32,584 nt of DNA from Gammaproteobacteria bacterium. Lineage in GTDB: Bacteria > Pseudomonadota > Gammaproteobacteria > Ga0077536. The position numbers were made by a program, and so were the translations under genes. The notes under the pieces are model-generated. The model saw only the letters and a program-made list of their open reading frames with translations, was not told where the DNA came from and ran no database searches. Below are positions 22,245 to 31,276 of the stretch, piece after piece. Within the stretch, counting starts at the first letter, position 1. Each line of letters begins with the position of its first letter. The DNA is taken from NCBI GenBank assembly GCA_019747795.1, contig JAIEQK010000069.1:1-32584 (forward strand), read 5' to 3'.

Positions 22245-24487
22245 GCGCCCAGTGACAGGGGCAGCCGCCTGCGCGGGCGGCCGTCCAGCGCCAACAGGGC
22301 GTTGGCCACGGCGGGCGCGATGGGCGGCGTGCCCGGTTCGCCGACGCCGCCGGGCGGTGCGTCGCTCGGCTCGATGTGCACCTCGATACGCGGCGCGTCG
22401 GCCAGGGTGACGAGCCGATAGTCAGCGAAGTTGCGCGTGCTGATCGCGCCGTCACCGAACACCGCCTCGCCGCGCAGGGCCGCGCTCAGGCCGAACAGGA
22501 TCCCGCTCTCCATCTGCGCGGTGACGATGGCGGGATTCACCACCGTGCCGCAGTCGACCACGCACACCACGCGGCGCACGTGCACGTCGTCGTCGCGCAC
22601 TTCCACCTCGGCGCACTGCGCCACCATCGACCCGAAGGACTCGTGCAGCGCGAGCCCGCGCGCCACGCCGGCGGGCAGTTGCGCGCGCCAGTCGCTGACC
22701 TCGGCCAGGCGCGTCAGCACGCGCCACGCGCGGCTGTCGGCGGCGAGATGCGCGAGCCGGAATTCGAGGGGATCCTGCCCGGCGGCCCGCGCCAGTTCGT
22801 CCATGAAGCATTCGGTGAAGTAGGCGTTGTGGGAATGGCCCACGCTGCGCCAGAAGCCCACCGCCAGCGGCACGTCGCACACCGCGTGGGCGACGCGGCG
22901 GTCGGGGATGCGATACGGCAGCCAGGCCGCGCCCTCGACGTTGGTGCGCTCGAAGCCGAGCAGCGGCAGCCCGGGGAAGGCGCGCTGTAGCACCGCGCGA
23001 GTCACTGCCGGCGAGGCGATGAGATTCTCCCACGCGACGATGCGTCCTTCTGCGGACAGGCGCGCGCGAAAGCGTGACAGCGCCGCGGGTCGGTAGCTGT
23101 CGTGCTGCATGTCCTGCTCGCGTGAGTAGATCAGCTTGATCGTGCGGCCCGGCAGGGCGCGGGCGATGGCGAGCGCGCGCAGCATCACGTCGGGTTCGAT
23201 GCGTCGGCCGAAACCACCGCCCAGCAAGGGCGTGTGCAGCGTGACCGCCTCCTGCGACAGATCGAGCGCGCGGGCCGCGATGAGCCGCAGCAAATCCGGC
23301 GCCTGGTTGCCACACCAGATCTCCGCGCGTTCGGCATCGACCTTCGCCGTGCAGTTCATCGGTTCCATGCAGGCATGGGCGAGAAAGGGCGCGCGGTACT
23401 CCGCCGCGATCGTCTCTGCGTTCCCGGCGAGCGCGGCGCTCGCGTCGCCCAGGCTCTCGTAGGTCTGCGTATCCCCAGCGTCCAAGGCCTGCGCATAGGC
23501 GGCGAACACCGCGTCGGTCGAATCGAGTCCGACTTCACCCCTGGCGAAGCTCGGGGGCGCCGACTCGAGCGCGCGCTCTGCCTGCCACCAGCTCTGCGCC
23601 ACGACCGCCACGGCGTCCGGCAGCGTCACCACGGCGACCACGCCGGGCTGCCGCTTGAGCGCGGCTTCGTCCACCGCGCGCGGCGTGCCGCCGCCGGCCG
23701 GCGCGATGCGGATCGCCGCGTGCAGCATGTCGGGGGCGCGCGCATCGATGCCGAAGACCGCGCTGCCATCGCACTTGCCGGCGGTGTCCAGGCGAGACGC
23801 GGGTGTGCCGAGCAGGCGCCAGGCCGCGCGCGGCTTGCAGACAATGGGATCGGGCGGAGGCAGCAGGGCGGCCTCCGCCGCCAGCGCGCCGTAGTCGACG
23901 CGACGGCCGCTGGCGGCATGCAGCACGGCGCCATCGGCGGTCGTGAGCTCCGCCACCGGCACGCCGAGCCGCGCGGCGGCCGCGCGCAGCAGCATGTCGC
24001 GCACGGCGGCGCCGGCGGAGCGCATGGTCAGCCAGGCGTCGCGCACGCTGGTGCTGCCGCCCGTGGCCTGTACGCCCAGCGCGCGCGCCGCGCGCTCGAG
24101 CGCATAGCGACCGGTTGCCGCCAGGGCGCCGTCGTCTTCGTCGTCCAGCGGCAGTGACGCGACCACCGCCACGACGTTGCCGTAGACCTTCGCCACCGGC
24201 GCCTGTTCGACCGCCACCGCGGACCAAGGCACGTCCAGTTCCTCGGCGACCAGCATCGGCAGCGCGGTATAGACGCCCTGTCCCATCTCGGCGCGCGGCA
24301 CGGCGACGGTGACGCGCCCGTCGGATGCGATGCGCAGCCAGGCATTGAGCGCGTGCTCGTCGGCGGCGCCGGGCAGAACGGTGGCGTCGCCCAGCAGATC
24401 GCGCGGCGCGCGCAGGACATGACCGAGGACCAGGGCCCCGCCGAGGCCCAGGCCGGAAACGAGCAGACGTCGACGTGTGAGGCGCAT
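22241..24487 (-). CDS. Molybdenum hydroxylase large subunit, IorB-like (xanthine oxidase family)
   Basis: 748 aa. The N-terminus [22 protein letters not shown] is a twin-arginine signal, as in exported IorB-type subunits. The body follows isoquinoline 1-oxidoreductase beta and related aldehyde dehydrogenases: [68 protein letters not shown] (molybdopterin binding), [21 protein letters not shown], and [19 protein letters not shown] with the conserved catalytic Glu. Enzymes of this type hydroxylate N-heterocycles or oxidise aldehydes in the periplasm, passing electrons through a small [2Fe-2S] subunit (IorA). No iorA or cytochrome gene is next to it, so it is an orphan subunit here. The substrate is unknown. 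Confidence 0.9.
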   Translation of the reverse strand: MRLTRRRLLVSGLGLGGALVLGHVLRAPRDLLGDATVLPGAADEHALNAWLRIASDGRVTVAVPRAEMGQGVYTALPMLVAEELDVPWSAVAVEQAPVAKVYGNVVAVVASLPLDDEDDGALAATGRYALERAARALGVQATGGSTSVRDAWLTMRSAGAAVRDMLLRAAAARLGVPVAELTTADGAVLHAASGRRVDYGALAAEAALLPPPDPIVCKPRAAWRLLGTPASRLDTAGKCDGSAVFGIDARAPDMLHAAIRIAPAGGGTPRAVDEAALKRQPGVVAVVTLPDAVAVVAQSWWQAERALESAPPSFARGEVGLDSTDAVFAAYAQALDAGDTQTYESLGDASAALAGNAETIAAEYRAPFLAHACMEPMNCTAKVDAERAEIWCGNQAPDLLRLIAARALDLSQEAVTLHTPLLGGGFGRRIEPDVMLRALAIARALPGRTIKLIYSREQDMQHDSYRPAALSRFRARLSAEGRIVAWENLIASPAVTRAVLQRAFPGLPLLGFERTNVEGAAWLPYRIPDRRVAHAVCDVPLAVGFWRSVGHSHNAYFTECFMDELARAAGQDPLEFRLAHLAADSRAWRVLTRLAEVSDWRAQLPAGVARGLALHESFGSMVAQCAEVEVRDDDVHVRRVVCVVDCGTVVNPAIVTAQMESGILFGLSAALRGEAVFGDGAISTRNFADYRLVTLADAPRIEVHIEPSDAPPGGVGEPGTPPIAPAVANALLALDGRPRRRLPLSLGA

Positions 24488-24559
24488 GGCGCGGGCACTT
24501 TCCCTTGAACCTGGCCCACGCTAGCCGTGGGCAGCCGGCAGTGTAAAGGGTCACGCGCG

Positions 24560-24587
24560 TGGACAAGCGGCGATGCCCGGCTAAGAT
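24560..24587 (+). promoter_or_regulatory. Promoter TGGACA-N16-TAAGAT upstream of the methyltransferase gene
   Basis: A TGGACA (24560-24565), 16-bp spacer and TAAGAT (24582-24587) give a start near 24594, only about six bases before the ATG at 24600. No Shine-Dalgarno precedes that ATG, so an almost leaderless mRNA is plausible. Confidence 0.5.
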
Positions 24588-24599
24588 GCGCGCCTGTCC

Positions 24600-25364
24600 A
24601 TGACGAGCGCGGCGATGAATCACCAGACCTGGAATCCAGATGACTACATTCGCCACGCGAGCTTCGTCGCCGACATGGCCGCTGACCTGGTGGACTGGCT
24701 GGCCCCGAAGGCCGGTGAGCGGGTGCTCGATCTCGGCTGCGGTGACGGCGCGCTGACCTTGCAAGTGCAGGCCCGCGGCTGTGCCGTGCTGGCCGTCGAC
24801 AGCAGCGCAGAGCAGGTGGCGCGCGCGGCGGAGCGCGGGCTGGACGCGCAGGTGATGGACGGTGAGCGCCTCGCCTACCGCGGGGCGTTCGACGCGGTGT
24901 TCAGCAACGCCGCCCTGCACTGGATGAAGCGCCCCGCGGCGGTGATCGACGGCGTGTGGCACGCGCTCAAGCCCGGCGGACGCTTCGTCGCCGAGATGGG
25001 CGGCGCCGGCAACGTGCAGAGCGTGATCCTCGCGGCGGGCGAACTGCTCGCGGCGCGGGGCGTGGACGTGGCCGCGTGGAATCCCTGGTATTTCCCCACG
25101 CCGGAGGCCTACCGCGAACTGCTCGAAGCGCGCGGCTTCGAGGTCGACGCCATGCAGCTCTTCCCGCGGCCGACGCCACAGGGCGGCGACGTGGTGCACT
25201 GGCTGCGGCTATTCGCCCAGTCCTTCGCCGCGCCGCTGCCGGTGGCGGCGCGCGAGCCTTTCTACGCGGAACTCGCGGAGCGCCTGCGTCCCACGCTGCA
25301 GGACGCCGATGGCCGCTGGGTGCTCGACTACGTGCGCCTGCGCTTCAGCGCGCGGCGTCCTTGA
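24600..25364 (+). CDS. Class I SAM-dependent methyltransferase
   Basis: 254 aa from ATG 24600; ATG 24615 (MNHQTWNPDDYIRHASF) is an alternative. The SAM-binding motif I is GERVLDLGCGDGALTLQVQARG, with motif II acidic residue in VLAVDSSAEQV, and the post-motif region AVFSNAALHWMKRPAAVIDGVWHALKPGGRFVAEMGG. This pattern is seen in trans-aconitate 2-methyltransferase-like and other small-molecule methyltransferases (Methyltransf_11/25), but the substrate is not predictable. The crotonase gene begins 11 bases after its stop, with a Shine-Dalgarno overlapping the stop, so the two are a likely operon. Confidence 0.85.
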   Translation: MTSAAMNHQTWNPDDYIRHASFVADMAADLVDWLAPKAGERVLDLGCGDGALTLQVQARGCAVLAVDSSAEQVARAAERGLDAQVMDGERLAYRGAFDAVFSNAALHWMKRPAAVIDGVWHALKPGGRFVAEMGGAGNVQSVILAAGELLAARGVDVAAWNPWYFPTPEAYRELLEARGFEVDAMQLFPRPTPQGGDVVHWLRLFAQSFAAPLPVAAREPFYAELAERLRPTLQDADGRWVLDYVRLRFSARRP

Positions 25365-25375
25365 GGAGAATCGGC

Positions 25376-26152
25376 ATGAGCATGGAATTCGAGATGCGCA
25401 CGCTCGACGAGGGCGTCGCGCTGGTCGCCCGGCTGCGCGGCGCGCTGCGATTGAACCTGGTGGATCGCGACATCCTCGAACGCGCCGCGCGCGAACTGCG
25501 CGCAGCGCTCGAGAACCCGGAGATCCGCTGCGTGCTGCTGACCGGCGTCGATGAGCAGGCCTTCATCGGCGGGGCCAACCTGCGCGTGCTCGGCAGCCTC
25601 GACGCCGACACGGCCGAGGGCTTCATTCGCTCGATACATGACTTCTGCGCGCTGCTGCGCGAGGCCTCGGTGCCGGTGATCGCGGTGCTGCGCGGCCACT
25701 GCCTCGGCGCCGGTCTCGAGATCGCCGCCGCCTGCGACATCCGCATCGCGGACCACAGCGTGGTGTGCGGCATGCCCGAGGTGCGGGTCGGCGTGCCTTC
25801 CGTGGTGGAGGCCGCGCTGCTGCCGGGACTCATCGGTTGGGGCCGCACCCGTGAACTCGTGCTGCGCGGACATCTGATCGGCGCCGAGGAAGCCCATGCC
25901 ATAGGGCTTGTGCAGCACGTGACCGATGCGGCGGATCTCGACGCCCTGGCACTCACCATCGCCAACGACATCGCGGCCGGCGCGGCCGGCGCGCTGGCGG
26001 CGCAGAAGCGCCTCATGCTGCGTTGGGAGGAGGCGGGCATGACGGCCGCCATCGAGGCCGGGGTCGAGGCCTTCGTCGAAACCTACCGCGCGGGAGACGA
26101 ACCTCGCCGCTACACCGAGCGCTTCTTTACCCGCAGCCGCAAGCCGCGCTGA
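25376..26152 (+). CDS. Enoyl-CoA hydratase/isomerase family (crotonase) protein
   Basis: 258 aa from ATG 25376, with GAGGAGAA nine bases upstream overlapping the previous stop; the much longer ORF of the track runs out of frame through the methyltransferase. Crotonase features: FIGGANLRVLGSL (oxyanion hole and CoA site), VPVIAVLRGHCLGAGLEIAAACDIRIAD, GMPEVRVGVPSVVEAALLPGLIGWGRTREL, then LIGAEEAHAIGLVQHV. Both glutamates expected for hydratase chemistry (in GLEIA and PEVRVG) are present, so hydratase activity is plausible, though the fold also covers isomerases and hydrolases. It lies in an apparent operon with the methyltransferase gene. No other beta-oxidation genes are adjacent. Confidence 0.88.
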   Translation: MSMEFEMRTLDEGVALVARLRGALRLNLVDRDILERAARELRAALENPEIRCVLLTGVDEQAFIGGANLRVLGSLDADTAEGFIRSIHDFCALLREASVPVIAVLRGHCLGAGLEIAAACDIRIADHSVVCGMPEVRVGVPSVVEAALLPGLIGWGRTRELVLRGHLIGAEEAHAIGLVQHVTDAADLDALALTIANDIAAGAAGALAAQKRLMLRWEEAGMTAAIEAGVEAFVETYRAGDEPRRYTERFFTRSRKPR

Positions 26153-26162
26153 CCCGCGACGC

Positions 26163-27107
26163 TCACAAGGGCGCGCGCAGCCGCTCCAGGTGTGCGCTGA
26201 CGCAGTCGCCTAGCCGCGCGAGGTTGTAGCCGCCCTCGAGCACCGACAGGAGACGGCCGCCGGCGTGATCGGCGGCCACCTCCATCAGCCTCTCGGTCAT
26301 CCAGCGAAAGCAGCCGGTGGAGAGATGGACGTCGGCCAGGGGATCGTCGCGATGGGCGTCGAAGCCTGCCGAGATGATCACGCACTCGGGCTTGAACCAC
26401 GCGAGCTTGGGCAGGATCTCCTCGAAGAAGGCCCGCTCGTAGGCGGTGTCGGTCGCGCCGGCCGGCATCGGGCAGTTGAGCGTCGCGCCACGACCGCGCC
26501 CGCTGCCGGTCTCGTAGGCCGCGCCCGTGCCGGGGTAGTAGGGGTACTGATGCGTGCTGACGTAGAGCACCGAGGGATCTTCCTCGAAGCTGTGCTGGGT
26601 GCCGTTACCGTGGTGCACGTCCCAGTCGACGATGGCCACCTTGTCGAGGCCGTGCCCGCGCTGCAGGTAGCGCGCGAGTACCGCCACGTTGTTGAACAGG
26701 CAGAAGCCCATGGCCGACTCGCGTTCGGCGTGATGGCCGGGCGGACGCAGCAGCGCGAAGCCGTTGTCTATCTGGCCCTCGATCAGCGCGTCGGCCAGCG
26801 CCAGCGGCGCGCCCGCGGCGAGCAGCGCGACCTCGTAGCTGTACTCATTGATGGCGACGTCCGGCACGTCGAGGTACGCCGCGCCCGCGGCGCACACCCG
26901 CGCGGCGCGACGCAGGTAGTTCAGCGAATGCACCGCCTCGAGTTCCTCGATGGCGGCTGGGCGCGCGGTCACGTCCACGAGTTCGTCCCGCCAGGCCTGG
27001 GTGGCCAGGGCCTGGCGCACCGCGCCAACCCGCGCCGCGCACTCCGGGTGGTGGGGGCCGGTGTCGTGCAGGAGGAAACGATCGTCGTCGATGAGGCCTG
27101 TGGCCAT
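26163..27107 (-). CDS. Histone deacetylase-fold (class II HDAC / acetoin utilisation-like) amidohydrolase
   Basis: 314 aa. It shows the HDAC superfamily signature: LHDTGPHHPECAARVGAV, LLRPPGHHAERESAMGFCLFNNVAV with the catalytic His pair, VDWDVHHGNGTQHSF and SAGFDAHRDDPLADVHLS with zinc-binding Asp/His residues, and VLEGGYNLARL with the active-site Tyr. Bacterial members deacetylate acetylpolyamines, acetoin-system proteins or other N-acetyl substrates; which applies here is not clear. Zinc dependence is expected. It is convergent with the crotonase gene (10-bp gap) and divergent from mug; a TAGACT -10-like box lies about 31-36 bp before its start. Confidence 0.92.
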   Translation of the reverse strand: MATGLIDDDRFLLHDTGPHHPECAARVGAVRQALATQAWRDELVDVTARPAAIEELEAVHSLNYLRRAARVCAAGAAYLDVPDVAINEYSYEVALLAAGAPLALADALIEGQIDNGFALLRPPGHHAERESAMGFCLFNNVAVLARYLQRGHGLDKVAIVDWDVHHGNGTQHSFEEDPSVLYVSTHQYPYYPGTGAAYETGSGRGRGATLNCPMPAGATDTAYERAFFEEILPKLAWFKPECVIISAGFDAHRDDPLADVHLSTGCFRWMTERLMEVAADHAGGRLLSVLEGGYNLARLGDCVSAHLERLRAPL

Positions 27108-27137
27108 GGCGGCTGTTCCGGGCGCGAAGTCACCAGG

Positions 27138-27143
27138 AGTCTA
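27138..27143 (-). promoter_or_regulatory. -10-like box (TAGACT) upstream of the HDAC-fold gene
   Basis: The minus strand reads GTTAGACTCC; the start would be near 27131, leaving about a 24-nt leader to ATG 27107. It shares the intergenic region with the divergent mug promoter. Confidence 0.35.
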
Positions 27144-27163
27144 ACGGGCGCGGCGGGGGCTTG

Positions 27164-27169
27164 TAAGAT
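27164..27169 (+). promoter_or_regulatory. -10-like box (TAAGAT) upstream of mug
   Basis: TTGTAAGATC in GC-rich surroundings; the start would be near 27176, giving about a 35-nt leader that contains the CAGGA Shine-Dalgarno before ATG 27211. No clear -35. Confidence 0.35.
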
Positions 27170-27210
27170 CGCGGCGCGCGGCGTCCGCCTCAGCGACCAG
27201 GAACGATTGC

Positions 27211-27753
27211 ATGCCCGAGACCTTTCCCGATTTCCTGCCCACGCGCCTGGTGGTGCTGTCGGTCGGCATCAATCCCTCGCTGCACGCGCTGCGCGCCGGC
27301 TATCCCTTCGCCTTCGCGCGTAACCGTTTCTGGCCCGCGCTGAACGCCTCGCGCCTGGTGGACGCGCTGCTGACGCCGGGACTCGCGGCCATCGAGTACT
27401 TGGGCGAGGCGCAGGGTATCGGCTTCACCGACGTGGTGAAGCGCGCCACCCCCGGCATGCGCGGGCTCACGGCCCGTGACTACGACCGCGATGCGCCGCG
27501 CCTCGCCGCGCTGATCGCGGCGAGGCGGCCGGCGCTGCTGTGGTTTCACGGCAAGGTGGCGGCGCGCGAATTCCTGAAACGCGCGGTGTCGCGCGAGGTC
27601 GAGCCCGTGTGGGGCGAACAGGACTTCGATGTGAGCGGTGCGCGGGTGTTCGTCGCGCCGAACCCGAGCCCGGCCAACGCCAGCTACTCGGTGGCCGATC
27701 TCACCGCGGCCTACGACGCGCTCGCCGACCTGCGCGCGCGTCTCGGCGTGTAG
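27211..27753 (+). CDS. mug: G:T/U mismatch-specific uracil/thymine DNA glycosylase (Mug)
   Basis: 180 aa, with CCAGGAACGATTGC before the ATG. It is a UDG family 2 (Mug/TDG) protein: VLSVGINPSLHALRAGYPFAFARNRFWPALN holds the GINP motif with the catalytic Asn and the NRFW motif; GIGFTDVVKRATPG and the late PNPSPANASYS motif (insertion loop, usually NPSGLNR) are also visible. Mug removes uracil or ethenocytosine from mispairs as the first step of base excision repair in the cytoplasm. The altered late motif may change mismatch preference. The gene stands alone, convergent with prc six bases beyond its stop. Confidence 0.9.
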   Translation: MPETFPDFLPTRLVVLSVGINPSLHALRAGYPFAFARNRFWPALNASRLVDALLTPGLAAIEYLGEAQGIGFTDVVKRATPGMRGLTARDYDRDAPRLAALIAARRPALLWFHGKVAAREFLKRAVSREVEPVWGEQDFDVSGARVFVAPNPSPANASYSVADLTAAYDALADLRARLGV

Positions 27754-27759
27754 TCCGGC

Positions 27760-29949
27760 TCAGCGGACCTCGGCCGGGGTCTGGCGCGCGGGCTGCGTCA
27801 CGCCGCCACCCGGTGCGCGCTTGGCGGACTCGTTGTCGACCAGGCGTTGCTCCGTGCCGTCGCTGTGAATCCAGTCGGTGAGGACGTTGCCGGCCTCGGT
27901 CAGGACCACGTCGAGCGCCTTGTCCTTCTCGTCCGGCTTGCTGAACTCGTCGTCCTCTTCCTCGTCCTCCGGCGTCAACTGGTCGGCCGGCAGCGGCGGC
28001 AGGCCGCGCGCGACGCGGATCTGGTTCTCTCTCTCGCGCTGTTCGGTGCGCGCCTTGTCGTGCTCGGCGCGACGCTTGTCCTCGCGCAGCGACAGGCTGT
28101 GCTGCTGCTGCGCGTCGTACATCGCGCGCTCGCTGGCGAGCAGTGCCTGGAACGCGGTGTCGGACGCGACGCGCTTCTCATGCAGCGCGCGCACGCTGTC
28201 GATGCGCGCCGGCGAGAAGTTCACGGGCGTGAAGCGCGCCGGGTCGATGGCGGCCCAGGGCAGGGCGTTATCGAGCGAGCGCTCGCCGTGATCTTCGTCG
28301 TCGACGGTGGGAAAGCCGATGTCGGGCTCCACGCCCTTGAACTGGGTGCTGCTGCCGCTGACGCGGAAGAACTGCGCGATGGTCGCCTTCAACTGTCCGA
28401 GCTTGCCGTTCATGCTCTGGTCGAAGCGGTTCAGGTCGACCAGGTTCTGCACCGTGCCCTTGCCGAAGGTCGGTTCGCCCACCACCATGCCGCGGTGATA
28501 GTCCTGGATGGCGCCGGCGAAGATCTCGGACGCCGACGCGCTGTTGCGATCGACCAGCACCATCAGCGGGCCCTTGTAGGCCACCTCGGGCTCGGTGCTG
28601 CGCTCCACTTGCACCCGACCCTGGGAATCGCGCACCTGCACCACGGGTCCGGGGCCGATGAAGAGGCCCGTCAGTTCGGTGGCCTCGCTGAGCGACCCGC
28701 CGCCGTTCGCGCGCAGATCGATCACCAGGCCCTCGACGCCCTTGGCGGTCAGCTCGCCGATGATCTTGCGCACGTCGCGGGTGGTGCTGCGGTAGTTCTC
28801 GTCGCCGGCGCTGCGCGCCTCGAAATCCATGTAGAAGGTCGGCAGGGTGATGACGCCGATCTTGGCCACGCCGTTGCCGCGCTTGACCTCGAGCACCGAG
28901 CCCTTGGCCGCCTGCTCGTCGAGCTGGATGGTGTTGCGCGTGATGGCCACCATCGTGGTCGGCCCGCCGAGCGCGGTACCCTTGGGCAGCACCTGCAGGC
29001 GCACCACGGAGTTCTTCGGTCCGCGGATGAGGTCGACCACGTCGTCCAGGCGCCAGCCGATCACGTCGACCACCGGTCCCTTGTCGTCCTGGCCGATGCC
29101 GACGATGCGATCGTCGGCGTGCAGCTTGCCGCTCATTTCCGCCGGGCCGCCGGTCACCACTTCGCGCACCACGGTCAGCTCGTTGTCGCTCTGCAGGACC
29201 GCGCCGATGCCTTCCAGCGAGAGACTCATGCGGATCTTGAAGTTCTCGGACGTGCGCGGCGAGAAGTAGGACGTGTGCGGGTCGATGGACGTGGTGTAGG
29301 CGTTGATCAGCGTCTGGAACACGTCCTCGCTGTTCAGCTGCGCGGTGCGCCGGTAGAGCCCGTTATAGCGGTTCTTCAGCGTGTCGCCGATCTCCTTCTG
29401 CGGCTTGCCGGCGAGCTTCAGCGACAGGATGTCGTTCTTGACCCGCTTGCGCCACAGCTCGTCCAACTCGGCGGTGGTCTTCGGCCAGGGCGCGTCCTTG
29501 CGGTCGAAGTCGAAGGATTCGTCCACGTTGAAATCGAACTTGCCGTCGACCGCCTTGACCGCGTAGTCGACGCGTTCGCGCAGACGCTCGCGGAAGCGCA
29601 CGAACATCTCGAACAGCGGATTGAGGCTGGAGCTGCGCAGGTAATCGTCGACCCGGGTCGCGTGCTGGTTGAATTCGTCGATGTCGGCCTGGGTGAAGTA
29701 GCTGCGGGCCGGGTCCAGGGCGTCGATGTAGCGGGTCAGGATCTTCTTCGACAACGCGTCGTCCAGGGGCACGTTGCGGTAGTGGTAGTTGCTGATGACG
29801 TGGGTCGTGAGCCGCGTCGCGCGGCGGTGTTCGGGCAGCGGCTTCAGGTCCTCCAGCGGCACCATCGGCGCGTTGGCCCAGGCGACGGCGCCGGACAGCA
29901 ACGACAGCAACAGTGTCAGCGACAGGAGCGAGCGGGCCGGGTGTCTCAT
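27760..29949 (-). CDS. prc: Carboxy-terminal processing protease Prc/Tsp
   Basis: 729 aa from ATG 29949 (MRHPARSLLSLTLLLSLLSGAVAWA), with CCAGGAAATCT upstream; the 15 extra residues of the track ORF precede the Shine-Dalgarno. After the signal peptide come the Prc N-terminal domain (LLTRYIDALDPARSYF-like block, AYTTSIDPHTSYFSPRTSENF), a PDZ domain (LSLEGIGAVLQ, GGPAEMSGKLHADDRIVGIGQ), and the S41 peptidase core VEGLVIDLRANGGGSLSEA, LVDRNSASASEIFAGAI with the nucleophilic Ser, VGEPTFGKGTVQ with the catalytic Lys, then a C-terminal acidic DUF3340-like region. Prc degrades proteins with non-polar C-termini in the periplasm. It is divergent from rnd. Confidence 0.96.
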   Translation of the reverse strand: MRHPARSLLSLTLLLSLLSGAVAWANAPMVPLEDLKPLPEHRRATRLTTHVISNYHYRNVPLDDALSKKILTRYIDALDPARSYFTQADIDEFNQHATRVDDYLRSSSLNPLFEMFVRFRERLRERVDYAVKAVDGKFDFNVDESFDFDRKDAPWPKTTAELDELWRKRVKNDILSLKLAGKPQKEIGDTLKNRYNGLYRRTAQLNSEDVFQTLINAYTTSIDPHTSYFSPRTSENFKIRMSLSLEGIGAVLQSDNELTVVREVVTGGPAEMSGKLHADDRIVGIGQDDKGPVVDVIGWRLDDVVDLIRGPKNSVVRLQVLPKGTALGGPTTMVAITRNTIQLDEQAAKGSVLEVKRGNGVAKIGVITLPTFYMDFEARSAGDENYRSTTRDVRKIIGELTAKGVEGLVIDLRANGGGSLSEATELTGLFIGPGPVVQVRDSQGRVQVERSTEPEVAYKGPLMVLVDRNSASASEIFAGAIQDYHRGMVVGEPTFGKGTVQNLVDLNRFDQSMNGKLGQLKATIAQFFRVSGSSTQFKGVEPDIGFPTVDDEDHGERSLDNALPWAAIDPARFTPVNFSPARIDSVRALHEKRVASDTAFQALLASERAMYDAQQQHSLSLREDKRRAEHDKARTEQRERENQIRVARGLPPLPADQLTPEDEEEDDEFSKPDEKDKALDVVLTEAGNVLTDWIHSDGTEQRLVDNESAKRAPGGGVTQPARQTPAEVR

Positions 29950-30127
29950 AGATTTCCTGGGACTTGCGATGCCTGGGGATGTTACGGTTCGCACCGCGCG
30001 TCTAGTCTAGCGTAGTCGTTGCATTTTTCAGCATAAATCCTTGTTCCGCGCGCGCTTCGCAAGCGCGGAACGATGTGCCGCAGGACCGGTCGCGACGCCG
30101 CTTGCGGCCCGCCGGAGCAGGCCTTCG

Positions 30128-31243
30128 ATGACCCTTACACCCGCCCCCGCCTTCGATTACGTGACCGAACCCGCCGCGCTCGCCGCGCTGTGCGACGCGC
30201 TGCGCGCCGCGCCCTGGGTGGCGCTCGATACCGAGTTCGAGCGCAGCCGGACGTTCCACGCCGAGCTCTGCCTGGTGCAGATAGCGGCACCCGGCGTGCT
30301 GGCCTGCATAGACCCGCTGGCGCTGACCGACCTCACGCCGCTCGCCGCCGCGCTGGCCGAAGGCACCGGCGCCAAGCTGCTGCACGCGGCGCGCCAGGAC
30401 CTCGAGGTGCTCGCGCGTCTCGATGGCCGCCTGCCAGCGCCACTGTTCGACACCCAGGTGGCGGCCGGGCTGGCGGGCTTCGCCGACAACATCGGCTACG
30501 CCGACCTGGTGCGGCAGCTGCTCGACATCACGCTGGACAAGTCCCAGACGCGCACCGACTGGCGGCAGCGCCCGCTGACACGCGCGCAGTTGGACTACGC
30601 CGCGGCCGATGTGTTGCACCTGGAGCCCCTCGCCGCGCGGCTGAGGGAGAAACTGGCGTCACTCGGACGCCTGGCCTGGCTGGCCGAGGACTGCGCGGCG
30701 CTGCTCGACCCCGATCTCTACCGCCAGGCGCCCGAGACCGCCTGGCAGCGACTGCGCGGTCTCAATGCCCTCGCCCCGGCGGCGCAGGCGCGTGCCGTCG
30801 CGCTGGCGGCCTGGCGCGAGCGCCTGGCGCAGGCGCGCAACCTGCCGCGCGGCTGGGTGCTGAAGGACGACGAACTGCTGGCCATCGCCGCGGCCGCGCC
30901 GCACGAGGCGCGCGAGCTGACCCGTTTTGCGCCGGACAACGGCAACCTGCGCCGGCACGGCGAGGCGCTGGTGGAAATCCTGCACGGCCCGCTGCCCGAG
31001 CAGCCGCCGGCCACGCGGCGCCTGACGCCGGCCGGGCGCAACGCGCTGAAGGCGCTCACCGCCAAGGCGCAGGCCATCGCGTCGAGCCTCGGGCTGGCCG
31101 CGTCGCTGCTGGTCACTCGACGGGAACTGGAAGCGCTGGTCTGCGGCGAGGTGCCGCGACGCCTGCGCGACGGCTGGCGCGGCGAGGCGCTCGCCGCGCT
31201 GCTCGCGGAACCGCCGACGAGAGAAGTACCGCTGTGGGAGTAA
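30128..31243 (+). CDS. rnd: Ribonuclease D
   Basis: 371 aa from ATG 30128 (MTLTPAPAFDYVTEP), with GGAG/CAGG upstream; the track's TTG start at 30041 adds Arg-rich sequence and is unlikely. The DEDD exonuclease motifs are clear: WVALDTEFERSRTFHAELCLVQIA (Exo I), KLLHAARQDLEVL (Exo II) and LDYAAADVLHLEPL (Exo III). An HRDC domain follows (LAAWRERLAQARNLPRGWVLKDDELLAIA) and a second C-terminal HRDC-like region. Length matches E. coli RNase D (375 aa). RNase D trims 3' ends of tRNAs and other small RNAs in the cytoplasm. It is monocistronic, divergent from prc. Confidence 0.95.
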   Translation: MTLTPAPAFDYVTEPAALAALCDALRAAPWVALDTEFERSRTFHAELCLVQIAAPGVLACIDPLALTDLTPLAAALAEGTGAKLLHAARQDLEVLARLDGRLPAPLFDTQVAAGLAGFADNIGYADLVRQLLDITLDKSQTRTDWRQRPLTRAQLDYAAADVLHLEPLAARLREKLASLGRLAWLAEDCAALLDPDLYRQAPETAWQRLRGLNALAPAAQARAVALAAWRERLAQARNLPRGWVLKDDELLAIAAAAPHEARELTRFAPDNGNLRRHGEALVEILHGPLPEQPPATRRLTPAGRNALKALTAKAQAIASSLGLAASLLVTRRELEALVCGEVPRRLRDGWRGEALAALLAEPPTREVPLWE

Positions 31244-31276
31244 GCGGCGTGGGGCGGCCATCACGGCCGCCGCCGC

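Noticed and set aside
27847-30015. 722-aa plus-strand ORF opposite prc
   Set aside because: Val/His/Ala-rich low-information translation antisense to an intact Prc protease with full active site.
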